This document shows positions 1 to 8,758 of a DNA stretch of 17,983 nt, in pieces; position 1 is the stretch's first letter; each line of letters begins with the position of its first letter. A program made the translations under genes and the position numbers. Origin of the DNA: Pseudomonadota bacterium (GTDB lineage Bacteria > Pseudomonadota > Gammaproteobacteria > Burkholderiales > Burkholderiaceae); contig CAUJJP010000195.1 in NCBI GenBank assembly GCA_963205525.1, forward strand, positions 1 to 17,983. Direction: 5' to 3'. The notes beneath the pieces are model-generated. The model saw only the letters and a program-made list of their open reading frames with translations, did not search any database and was not told where the DNA came from.

Positions 1-260
1 CCCTGCCCGGCCAGGCCACCGTGCTGCTCATCACCGATGGCCTGGAGCATGGCGACAGCGCCGCGCTCGCCTTCGAGATCGAGCGCCTGCACAAGAGCTG
101 CCGTCGGCTGATCTGGCTCAACCCGCTGCTGCGCTTCGACGGCTTCGAGCCGCGCGCCGGGGGCGTGAAGGCGATGCTGCCGCATGTGGACCGCTTCCTG
201 CCGGTGCACAACCTGGCGAGCCTGGAGCAGCTCGCGGCGCTGCTCGCGGCGGGGCGCTGA
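1..260 (+). CDS. CoxE-like VWA domain protein, C-terminal part (5' end outside window)
   Basis: The reading frame is open from the window edge (first full codon at base 3) and stops with TGA at 258-260. The visible 86 residues contain LLITDGLEHGD, then SCRRLIWLNPLLRFDGFEP, GVKAMLPHVDRFLPVHNL and SLEQLAALL. This is the C-terminal half of the von Willebrand A-like domain of the CoxE family. CoxE proteins are cytoplasmic partners of MoxR-type AAA ATPases and are often needed to assemble or activate metalloenzymes, classically the molybdenum CO dehydrogenase. The N-terminal MIDAS residues would lie outside the window, so metal binding cannot be judged. The ATPase partner, if present, should be upstream. 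The following kinase gene starts 69 bases later and seems unrelated. The family call is fairly sure; the enzyme it serves is unknown. Confidence 0.82.
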   Translation, partial: LPGQATVLLITDGLEHGDSAALAFEIERLHKSCRRLIWLNPLLRFDGFEPRAGGVKAMLPHVDRFLPVHNLASLEQLAALLAAGR

Positions 261-329
261 ATGCGCGGCAATCGCGCCGCAACGGGCCACGCGCACGGCG
301 GCGCTTGCGGCTACGATTGACGCCACGCC

Positions 330-2966
<2,637 letters not shown>

Positions 2967-3031
2967 TCGAGCCGCCAGGGGCTGTCGCAGCAGCCGCCGC
3001 ACCCTCGCATCCCATCGCGCCCGTTCACCCA

Positions 3032-3037
3032 TAGAAT
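3032..3037 (+). promoter_or_regulatory. Possible -10 element of the marR-efflux operon
   Basis: TAGAAT at 3032-3037 matches the sigma-70 -10 consensus at five of six positions. It stands out in this GC-rich DNA and lies just before the tandem palindromes. Transcription would begin near 3044, inside the first palindrome. I see no convincing -35 box at the right distance, so this is a tentative call. Confidence 0.35.
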
Positions 3038-3042
3038 GCCGC

Positions 3043-3070
3043 GGCAATCATTGCCCCGGCAATCATTGCC
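3043..3070. promoter_or_regulatory. Tandem palindromic operator, probably for the adjacent MarR repressor
   Basis: The 13-base palindrome GGCAATCATTGCC occurs twice, at 3043-3055 and 3058-3070, with centres 15 bp apart. The second copy extends by one more matching pair at each end. Each is a 6-bp inverted repeat around one central base, a shape and size typical of MarR-family operators. The pair lies just downstream of a possible -10 box and 38 bp upstream of the chosen marR start. Binding there would block the promoter and give autoregulation of the whole efflux operon. Assignment to this MarR protein is inferred from position. Confidence 0.7.
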
Positions 3071-3107
3071 GCAACACGCATCACGCATCACGCATTTCCC
3101 CCGCACC

Positions 3108-3617
3108 ATGCCCGCCCGCCGCCCCCCTGCCCGCGCTGCCGCCGCCAACTTCTACGACGGTGCCCGCTACGTGGCGCAGGACAGCACCGGTCACCGTCTG
3201 TTCCAGCTCATGCAGGCGATGCGGCGCGAGGTCGAGCTCCGCCTGGCCGCGCACGAGCTCACCGACGCGCAGTGGAAGCCACTGTGGGTGCTGCGCTGCA
3301 GCGGCGGCGGCAGCAGCGCGCGCGAGCTGGCCGAGCGGCTTGGCATGGATGCCGGGGCCGCGACCCGGCTCGTCGATCGGCTCGCGCGCAAGGGCTTCGT
3401 CGAGCGCACGCGCTCGGCCACCGACAGACGCATGGTCCAGCTGCGCCTCACGCCCGCCGGAGCGGCGGTGGCCGAGCACATCCCGCAGGTGCTGGCGGCG
3501 GTGCACAACGACTTCCTGGCCGGCTTCAGCAAGACCGAATGGCAGCAGCTGAACGCCCTGCTGGAGCGCATGCGCGACAACGGCCGCCAGCTCGCCGCCG
3601 ACGCCGGATCCGCATGA
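3108..3617 (+). CDS. MarR-family transcriptional repressor
   Basis: The product is 169 aa, the usual size for the family. The winged-helix region contains LTDAQWKPLWVL, the recognition part SARELAERLGMDAGAATRLVDRLARKGFVERTRSATDRRMVQLRLTP split by the wing (residue pattern DRRMVQLRLT), and a C-terminal dimerisation helix. MarR proteins are dimers that repress efflux genes until phenolic or other ligands release them. It is the first gene of a plus-strand operon with an outer-membrane channel, an EmrA-type adaptor and an EmrB-type pump, so it most likely represses its own operon through the tandem palindromes just upstream. An in-frame ATG at 3036 exists, but it overlaps the possible -10 box and would make the palindromes coding, so ATG 3108 is preferred. 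The stop overlaps the next gene's start (ATGA), which suggests translational coupling. Ligand unknown. Confidence 0.9.
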   Translation: MPARRPPARAAAANFYDGARYVAQDSTGHRLFQLMQAMRREVELRLAAHELTDAQWKPLWVLRCSGGGSSARELAERLGMDAGAATRLVDRLARKGFVERTRSATDRRMVQLRLTPAGAAVAEHIPQVLAAVHNDFLAGFSKTEWQQLNALLERMRDNGRQLAADAGSA

Positions 3618-5188
3618 CGCAGCCGCCCCGCACCGCGTCACTGCAGGCAACCGCCTGCATGCGCCCGCACGCCCGCATGGCCGTTCTGCCGGGCTTGCTG
3701 CCGACGATCTGGCCGATGGTGCTGGTGCTGCTGCTCCTGGGCGGCTGCGCAAACCCGGGGCCGCCGCTGGCGCACCGCGCGCCCTTGCAGCCGGCTGCGC
3801 TCGGCGCGCTCGAGGACGCCACCACGCCCTGGCCGGCGCGCGACTGGTGGACCGCCTGGGGCGACCCCGAACTGGACCGCCTGGTGGCGCTCGCGCTGGA
3901 GAAGGAACCCACGCTGCTGGGCGCGCAGGCGCGGCTGCAGCAGGCGCGCGCCGCGGCACAGGCGGCCGGCGCGCTGGACACGCCGCTGCTGGGCCTGCAG
4001 GCCTCGGCCACCGACCAGCGCTACACCGCGCACGGCCTGATCCCGCCGCCGCTGGCCGGCAGCGTGCGCTGGAGCGCCGACCTGCGCCTGGCCGCGAGCT
4101 GGGAGCTGGACCTGTTCGGCGCCCAGCGCGCGACGCTGGAGGCGGCCATCGGCCGCTGGCGCGCGGCGCAGGCGGATCGCCAGGCGACGCGCGTGCTGCT
4201 GGCGAGCCAGGTCGCCAGCGCCTATGTGGCGCTGGCGCGCGCCCTCGAAGCCGGCGAACTCGGGCGCCAGGCGCTGCGCCAGCGCGAGCACACCCAGGCC
4301 CTGCTGCGCGCGCGCCAGGACGCGGGGCTGGACAACGCGATCGACCTGCGCCAGGCGCAGGCGGCGCTGGCGCAATCGCGCGTCGAGCTGCAGGCGCTGG
4401 ATGCAGCAGCGGTGCAGGCGCGCCACGCCCTGGCCGAACTCTGCGGCCAGGGTCCGCAGGCGCTGGACGCGCTCGCGCCGCGGCTCGCGCGCGTGCGCGC
4501 GATGGGCGTGCCCAGCGTGCTGCCGGCGCAGCTGGTGGGCCGGCGCGCCGACCTGGTGGCCCAGCGCTGGCGTGTCGAGGCCGCGCTGCAGGACGTGCAG
4601 GTGGCGCGCGCCCGCTTCTACCCCAACCTCAACCTGATGGCCTTCGTCGGCCTGAACAGCCTCGGCCTGGACCAGCTCGTGAACGCCGGCAGCCGAGTCT
4701 ACGGCGCCGGGCCGGCGCTCAGCCTGCCCTTGTTCGAGAGCGCCCGCCTGCACGCCGAGCAGCAGGCGCGCGACGCCGCCGTCGACGGCGCCATCCAGGC
4801 CTACGACGCCAGCCTGCTGCGCGCCCTGCGCGAGGTGGCCGACGAAGCCGCAGCCCTGCAGTCCAACGCCGCCCAGCAGCGCGGCCAGGCGCAGGCCCTG
4901 CAGGCCGCCGAAGCCGCCTGGGCGCTGGCGCGCCAACGCCACGCCGCGGGCCTGGGCAACCTGCTGCCGGTGCTGCAGGCCGAGGCCGGCGTGATCGCAC
5001 AGCGCCGCGCCGCCCTGGACCTGCGCGCGCGCCAGCTCGGCGCCGAGGCGGCACTGGCACGCGCCCTCGGCGGCGGCTACGACAGCGGCCAGAACGCCCT
5101 CGGCAGCCACGACGCCGATCAGGTCGAGCGCAGCGCTGACGACACCCACCAGGCCAGCGCGCAGAACGCCGCCCAGGCCACACCCTGA
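3614..5188 (+). CDS. Outer-membrane efflux lipoprotein, NodT/OprM type (RND/MFS outer membrane factor)
   Basis: The product is 524 aa. An N-terminal hydrophobic segment ends in the lipobox LLGGC (Cys45), so it should be lipidated and sent to the outer membrane. The mature part reads WWTAWGDPELDRLVALALEKEPTL, then two long Ala/Gln/Arg-rich coiled-coil halves with DLRLAASWELDLFGAQRATLEAA and RADLVAQRWRVEAALQDVQVARARFYPNLNL. These are hallmarks of the TolC-like NodT subfamily, which forms trimeric channels. It works with the adaptor and pump encoded next to it to span the envelope. The start at 3614 overlaps the marR stop (ATGA). ATG 3677 would give a more usual 24-residue signal peptide and cannot be excluded. 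A short low-complexity tail follows the last coiled coil. Confidence 0.92.
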   Translation: MTQPPRTASLQATACMRPHARMAVLPGLLPTIWPMVLVLLLLGGCANPGPPLAHRAPLQPAALGALEDATTPWPARDWWTAWGDPELDRLVALALEKEPTLLGAQARLQQARAAAQAAGALDTPLLGLQASATDQRYTAHGLIPPPLAGSVRWSADLRLAASWELDLFGAQRATLEAAIGRWRAAQADRQATRVLLASQVASAYVALARALEAGELGRQALRQREHTQALLRARQDAGLDNAIDLRQAQAALAQSRVELQALDAAAVQARHALAELCGQGPQALDALAPRLARVRAMGVPSVLPAQLVGRRADLVAQRWRVEAALQDVQVARARFYPNLNLMAFVGLNSLGLDQLVNAGSRVYGAGPALSLPLFESARLHAEQQARDAAVDGAIQAYDASLLRALREVADEAAALQSNAAQQRGQAQALQAAEAAWALARQRHAAGLGNLLPVLQAEAGVIAQRRAALDLRARQLGAEAALARALGGGYDSGQNALGSHDADQVERSADDTHQASAQNAAQATP

Positions 5189-5201
5189 ACCCCCGCCCGC
5201 C

Positions 5202-6530
5202 ATGGAACAGGACCCCAAGCCCGGCGCCGCCGTGCCCGCAGCGCCTGCAGCACCTGCAGCACCTGCAGCACCTGCAGCACCTGCAGCACCTGCAGCACCC
5301 GCAGCACCCGCAGCCGACGCGCCCGCCACGCCGGCACGCCGGCGCGCCCTGCTCGGCGTGAGCGCCCTCGTCGTCGTCGCTGCGCTCGCCTACGCCGCCT
5401 ATTGGGCGCTGGCGCTGCGCCACCGCGAGAGCACCGACAACGCCTATGTGCAGGCGCCGCTGGTGCAGATCACGGCCCAGGTCGGTGGCAGCGTGACCGC
5501 AGTACTGGCCGACGACACCGACGCCGTGCGCGCCGGCCAGGCCTTGCTGCGGCTGGACCCCAGCGACGCCCGGCTCGCGCTGGCGCGCGCGCAGGCCCAG
5601 CTGGCGCAGACGGTGCGCCAGGTGCGCACCCTGTACGCCCAGGATCGCACCTTGGCCGCCACGGTGGCGCTGCGCGAGGCCGAACTGCAGCGCGTGCAGA
5701 CCGAGCTCGCGCGCGCGCAGGAGGACGTGCAGCGGCGCACGCCGCTGCTGGCTGCCGGTGCGGTCGGTGCCGAGGAGCTGACTCACGCGCAGGCCGCCCT
5801 GGACAGCGCGCGCGGCGCGCTCGCCGCCGCCCAGGCCGCACTCGCCGCCGCGCGCGCCCAGGCCGGCGCCAACCGCGTGCTCACCGATGGCACCCAGGTG
5901 CAGGACCACCCGGGCGTGCAGGCCGCCGCCGCCGCGGTGCGCGAGTCCTGGCTCGCCCTGCAGCGCATGGAGGTCGCGGCGCCGCTGGCCGGCGTGGTGG
6001 CGCGGCGCTCGGTGCAGGTCGGCCAGCGCGTGGCCGCCGGCAGCCCGCTGATGTCCATCGTCGCCCTCGACCGCTTGTGGGTGGACGCCAACTTCAAGGA
6101 GGTGCAGCTGCGCGAGATGCGCATCGGCCAGCCGGTGAAGCTGCACGCCGACCTCTACGGACAGCGGGTCGAGTTCGACGGCCGGGTGGCCGGGCTGGGC
6201 GCCGGCACCGGGTCGGCCTTCGCCCTGCTGCCGGCGCAGAACGCGACCGGCAACTGGATCAAGGTGGTGCAGCGCCTGCCGGTGCGCATCGAGCTCGACC
6301 CGCGCCAGCTCGCCGCGCACCCGCTGCGCGTCGGGCTGTCGATGGAGGTGACGGTGGACGTCGGCGCCGACGGCGGCGCGCCGCTGCAGGCGACGGCGCC
6401 GCGCGAGCCCGCCACGTCCCAGGTCTTCGACCTGCCCCTGGCCGCCGCCGACCGCATGGTGCAGGACATCATCGGCGCCAACCTGGAGCCCGGCAGCGGC
6501 CGCAGGCACGGCAGCGGCGAGCCGCGATGA
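5202..6530 (+). CDS. EmrA/HlyD-family membrane fusion (adaptor) protein of an MFS efflux pump
   Basis: The product is 442 aa. A cytoplasmic N-terminal tail rich in Ala-Pro (residues 14-37 are near-perfect APA repeats) is followed by an RRR stop and one membrane helix (about 49-70). The periplasmic part begins with STDNAYVQAPLVQITAQVGG, the EmrA-type lipoyl/barrel-sandwich half. Long alpha-helical coiled-coil arms (about 120-220) follow, then the second lipoyl half (VAAPLAGVV, VGQRVAAGSPLMSIV) and a beta-barrel with VDANFKEVQLREMRIGQPV. The C-terminal NWIKVVQRLPVRIEL is typical of EmrA. It links the inner-membrane pump to the outer-membrane channel. The start lies 13 bases after the channel gene's stop, and its stop overlaps the pump start (ATGA), so the genes are one operon. 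The Ala-Pro tail is unusual and comes from a DNA tandem repeat. Confidence 0.94.
   Translation: MEQDPKPGAAVPAAPAAPAAPAAPAAPAAPAAPAAPAADAPATPARRRALLGVSALVVVAALAYAAYWALALRHRESTDNAYVQAPLVQITAQVGGSVTAVLADDTDAVRAGQALLRLDPSDARLALARAQAQLAQTVRQVRTLYAQDRTLAATVALREAELQRVQTELARAQEDVQRRTPLLAAGAVGAEELTHAQAALDSARGALAAAQAALAAARAQAGANRVLTDGTQVQDHPGVQAAAAAVRESWLALQRMEVAAPLAGVVARRSVQVGQRVAAGSPLMSIVALDRLWVDANFKEVQLREMRIGQPVKLHADLYGQRVEFDGRVAGLGAGTGSAFALLPAQNATGNWIKVVQRLPVRIELDPRQLAAHPLRVGLSMEVTVDVGADGGAPLQATAPREPATSQVFDLPLAAADRMVQDIIGANLEPGSGRRHGSGEPR
5241..5312 (+). repeat. 9-bp tandem repeat (8 units) encoding Ala-Pro-Ala in the adaptor's N-terminal tail
   Basis: Eight contiguous 9-bp units lie here: one GCGCCTGCA, five identical GCACCTGCA (5250-5294) and two GCACCCGCA. 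Each encodes APA, so changes in copy number keep the frame. The sequence identity of the inner units goes beyond what protein constraint needs, which points to recent slippage expansion. Confidence 0.95.
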
Positions 6531-8086
6531 GCGGGCGAGCCGCCGCCGAACCGGGCTGGCCGCCGCTGCAAGGCAGCCGGCTCGTGCTGGGCACGCTGGC
6601 GCTGTCGCTGGCGACCTTCATGAACGTGCTCGACACCTCGATCGCCAACGTCTCGATCCCGGCGATCGCGGGCGACCTCGGCGTGTCGCCGGCCCAGGGC
6701 ACCTGGGTCATCACCTCCTTCGGCGTCGCGAATGCGATCGCGGTGCCGCTCACCGGCTGGCTGACGCAGCGCTTCGGCCAGGTGCGGCTGTTCTGCGCCA
6801 GCGTGCTGCTGTTCGCGCTCGCGTCCTGGCTGTGCGGGCTGGCGCCCAGCATCGAGCTGCTGATCGCGGCCCGCGTGCTGCAGGGGCTGGTGGCCGGGCC
6901 CATGATTCCGCTGTCGCAGACCCTGCTGCTGCAGAGCTACCCGCGCGCACGCGCCGGCAGCGCGCTCGCGATGTGGTCGATGACGGTGCTCATCGCGCCG
7001 GTGGCGGGCCCGCTGCTGGGCGGCTGGATCACCGACAACATCGCCTGGCCGTGGATCTTCTTCATCAACATCCCGGTCGGGCTGGCCGCCGCCGCCATCA
7101 CCTGGGCCATCTACCGCCGGCGCGACAGCGGGCCCAGGCGCACGCCGCTGGACACGGTGGGCCTGGGCCTGCTCGTGCTGTGGGTCGGCGCGCTGCAGAT
7201 CATGATCGACAAGGGCAAGGAGCTGGACTGGTTCGCCTCCACCGAGATCGTGCTGCTGGGCGTGGTGGCGGTGGTCGGCTTCCTGTTCTTCCTCGCCTGG
7301 GAGCTGACCGAGGCGCATCCCATCGTCGACCTGCGCCTGTTCGCGCGCCGCAACTTCCTGTTCGGCACCCTCACCCTGGCGGTGAGCTATGGCGTGTTCT
7401 TCGGCAACGTGGTGCTGCTGCCGCTGTGGCTGCAGCAGTACATGGGCTACACCGCCACCTGGGCCGGGCTGGCGATGGCGCCGGTGGGCGTGCTGGCGCT
7501 GCTGCTGTCGCCCTGGGTCGGGCGCAACGTCGCGCGCATCGACGCGCGCAAGCTTGCCACCGTGTCCTTCCTCGGCTTTGCGCTCGTGCTGTGGATGCGC
7601 TCGCGCTTCAATGTCCAGGCGTCCTTCGGCGACGTGCTGATCCCCACCGTCCTGCAGGGCGCGGCGGTGGCCTTTTTCTTCATCCCGCTGCAGGCGGTGG
7701 TGTTCTCGGCGCTGGCGCCGTCGCAGATGGCGGCGGGCGCCGGCCTGTCCAACTTCGCGCGCATCACCGCCGGCGCGGTGGGCACCTCGCTGTTCACCAC
7801 CCTGTGGGAGGACCGCGCCGCGATGCACCATGCCCACCTGGCCGAGGCCATAGGCCCGGGGCGCGGGGCGGCGACGCAGGCGCTGGCCCAGCTCGCGGCG
7901 GCCGGCCACACGCCGCAGCAGGCCCTGGGCCTGGTCGACCGCATGATCGACCAACAGGCCTTCACGATGGCGGCGACCGACCTGTTCCACGCCTCCGCGC
8001 TGCTCTTTCTGGCCCTGTGCGCGCTGGTGTGGATGACGCAGCGGGTGGTGACCGGCGGCGCGGCGGGCGGCGGCGGCGCGCACTGA
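6527..8086 (+). CDS. EmrB/QacA-type drug:H+ antiporter, MFS DHA2 family (14 TM)
   Basis: The product is 519 aa, close to the usual length for EmrB. It opens with the family signature LDTSIANVSIPAIAGDLG and WVITSFGVANAIAVPLTGWLTQRFG (motif A loop). Antiporter motif C follows in LIAPVAGPLLGGWITDNIAWPWIFFINIPVG. The hydrophobic profile is compatible with 14 membrane helices, ending in a Gly/Ala-rich tail. It should expel hydrophobic toxicants using the proton gradient, together with the adaptor and channel encoded upstream. The start overlaps the adaptor stop by ATGA. The substrate is unknown; MarR-controlled EmrAB systems often export phenolics, uncouplers or antibiotics. It is the last plus-strand gene of the operon and converges on the dodecin gene. 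Confidence 0.95.
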   Translation: MSGRAAAEPGWPPLQGSRLVLGTLALSLATFMNVLDTSIANVSIPAIAGDLGVSPAQGTWVITSFGVANAIAVPLTGWLTQRFGQVRLFCASVLLFALASWLCGLAPSIELLIAARVLQGLVAGPMIPLSQTLLLQSYPRARAGSALAMWSMTVLIAPVAGPLLGGWITDNIAWPWIFFINIPVGLAAAAITWAIYRRRDSGPRRTPLDTVGLGLLVLWVGALQIMIDKGKELDWFASTEIVLLGVVAVVGFLFFLAWELTEAHPIVDLRLFARRNFLFGTLTLAVSYGVFFGNVVLLPLWLQQYMGYTATWAGLAMAPVGVLALLLSPWVGRNVARIDARKLATVSFLGFALVLWMRSRFNVQASFGDVLIPTVLQGAAVAFFFIPLQAVVFSALAPSQMAAGAGLSNFARITAGAVGTSLFTTLWEDRAAMHHAHLAEAIGPGRGAATQALAQLAAAGHTPQQALGLVDRMIDQQAFTMAATDLFHASALLFLALCALVWMTQRVVTGGAAGGGGAH

Positions 8087-8093
8087 GCGACCG

Positions 8094-8122
8094 AGGCCGC
8101 GGCCTGCCAGCCGCCGGGCGGC
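8094..8122. terminator. GC-rich inverted repeats between the convergent pump and dodecin genes (weak terminator candidate)
   Basis: The 54-base gap between the two convergent genes holds the self-complementary AGGCCGCGGCCT (8094-8105) and GCCGCC/GGCGGC (8110-8122). Neither is followed by a run of T on either strand, so intrinsic termination is doubtful. Such palindromes are also common by chance in DNA of this composition. Confidence 0.25.
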
Positions 8123-8140
8123 ACGGAGAACGGCCGCCGC

Positions 8141-8350
8141 TCAGTCCTCGAGCCGGAACGCCGCCTTCAGCGTGACCTGCCAGTGCGCGACCTTGCCGTC
8201 GACGAGCTGGCCGCGCGTCTCCTTGACCTCGAACCAGCCCAGGTGGCGCAGCGACTTGGCCGCGGTCTCGATCGCGTTGCGTATCGCGTCATCGCTGCCG
8301 TTCGGCGACGATCCGACGATTTCGACGTACTTGTAGACATGGTTGCTCAT
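8141..8350 (-). CDS. Dodecin (flavin-binding/sequestering protein)
   Basis: The product is 69 aa, the normal dodecin length. The sequence shows the N-terminal strand [12 protein letters not shown], a helix with [16 protein letters not shown], the strand [17 protein letters not shown] and the final strand [11 protein letters not shown]. Trp39 corresponds to the tryptophan that sandwiches flavin between subunits, and Gln58 to the conserved glutamine that contacts the isoalloxazine ring. Dodecins form hollow dodecamers that bind FMN, riboflavin or related flavins and protect the cell from free flavin. The start is well supported by GAGGAA about 8 bases upstream of the ATG; the longer in-frame extension runs into repeat DNA and is rejected. 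It appears to be a single-gene unit downstream of the liv operon and convergent with the pump gene. Confidence 0.95.
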   Translation of the reverse strand: MSNHVYKYVEIVGSSPNGSDDAIRNAIETAAKSLRHLGWFEVKETRGQLVDGKVAHWQVTLKAAFRLED

Positions 8351-8458
8351 GGTGGCGTTCCTCGGTCGTGGTCGGGCCGACGCCGATCGCTGGCCCGGGC
8401 GCTGCAGGATAGCGCCGCCGCGCACGCCTGCAGCCAGGCAGACACGGCTCCCGGGCCG

Positions 8459-8503
8459 GTCACCCCAGATCCGGCAGTTGGACGCGCCCGAGCGGGCTGC
8501 GCT
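8459..8503 (+). repeat. 45-bp direct repeat, copy 1
   Basis: These 45 bases, from GTCACCCCAGATCCGG to GGCTGCGCT, are identical to 8697-8741, exactly 238 bp downstream. Weaker similarity continues for about 17 bases (both then reach TGGCAAGG). Inside it lies AGATCCGGCAGTT (8467-8479), whose exact inverse occurs at 8681-8693. Confidence 0.95.
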
Positions 8504-8596
8504 GCGGTGTGCTGGCAAGGCGCGACGACGCAGCGGGCTCATGCCCGCGAGGAGGAGCAACGCCGCCAGCGCGCCGCAGCGCGGCTCGCTCGGGTG
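8485..8596 (+). repeat. Long nested inverted repeat (hairpin of about 112 nt)
   Basis: Outer arms 8485-8507 and 8574-8596 pair over 23 positions: 20 Watson-Crick pairs and three G-U/U-G pairs when read as plus-strand RNA. Further in, GCTGGC (8511-8516) pairs with GCCAGC (8565-8570), and GGCG (8519-8522) pairs with CGCC (8561-8564). At the tip, GCGGGC and GCCCGC (8533-8538, 8543-8548) close a TCAT loop. The nesting shows a single folded unit. Function unknown: it could be a palindromic repeat element, the fold of a mobile miniature element or an RNA structure. Confidence 0.8.
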
Positions 8597-8679
8597 CGTA
8601 GCGAACTCACCCAGGAGGTGATTGCTTCCGTGGCTGCAAGTGCTAGAGAACACGGATGAATCCCGCGCCGATGAGCGGT

Positions 8680-8718
8680 CAACTGCCGGATCTAGGGTCA
8701 CCCCAGATCCGGCAGTTG
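8680..8718. terminator. 14-bp perfect inverted repeat downstream of livF (possible terminator; also end of the repeat element)
   Basis: CAACTGCCGGATCT (8680-8693) and AGATCCGGCAGTTG (8705-8718) are exact inverses around an 11-nt loop that can itself pair GGG with CCC. It lies about 40 bases past the livF stop in the direction of liv transcription. No T run follows on the minus strand, so it may slow RNA decay or polymerase rather than act as a classical terminator. Its right arm is part of 45-bp repeat copy 2. Confidence 0.5.
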
Positions 8719-8741
8719 GACGCGCCCGAGCGGGCTGCGCT
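8697..8741 (+). repeat. 45-bp direct repeat, copy 2
   Basis: Identical over 45 bases to 8459-8503. It ends 17 bases before the livF stop codon complement at 8759. Its AGATCCGGCAGTT core forms the right arm of the 14-bp hairpin described at 8680-8718. Confidence 0.95.
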
Positions 8742-8758
8742 AAGGAGCGTTGGCAAGG

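Larger units (their letters stand above)
8351..8758. other. 408-base gene-free region holding a structured repeat element
   Basis: No credible gene lies between the dodecin start and the livF stop. The part next to dodecin (8351-8458) must hold its promoter, but I cannot pick out clear -35/-10 boxes. The rest is an ordered repeat element: direct copies of a 45-bp sequence at 8459-8503 and 8697-8741, an inverted copy of its AGATCCGGCAGTT core at 8681-8693, and a long nested hairpin at 8485-8596. Reading frames that cross it on both strands have no family resemblance I recognise. Confidence 0.8.

Noticed and set aside
3036..3107. Upstream in-frame ATG that would extend MarR by 24 residues
   Set aside because: It overlaps the possible -10 box and would place the operator palindromes within coding sequence. 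The extra residues are repetitive (PRQSLPRQSLPQ) and unlike MarR.
4719..6509. Long minus-strand open frame opposite the channel and adaptor genes
   Set aside because: Low-complexity Gly/Arg/Leu composition with no domain signature; the plus strand encodes clear families over the same bases.
8094..8122. Strong bidirectional intrinsic terminator between the pump and dodecin genes
   Set aside because: The palindromes lack T runs on both sides, so only a low-confidence candidate was listed.
8183..8659. Plus-strand open frame across dodecin and the repeat element
   Set aside because: It is antisense to dodecin and then reads through the hairpin; no recognisable protein family.
8351..8701. In-frame upstream extension of dodecin to 186 aa
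   Set aside because: Dodecins are about 70 aa, the internal ATG has a good ribosome site, and the extension is a translation of the repeat element.
8459..8741. Integron attC site or CRISPR repeats as explanation for the direct repeats
   Set aside because: There are only two direct copies with a 193-bp interval that is itself palindromic, no integrase or cas genes, and no clear attC core pair at the ends.
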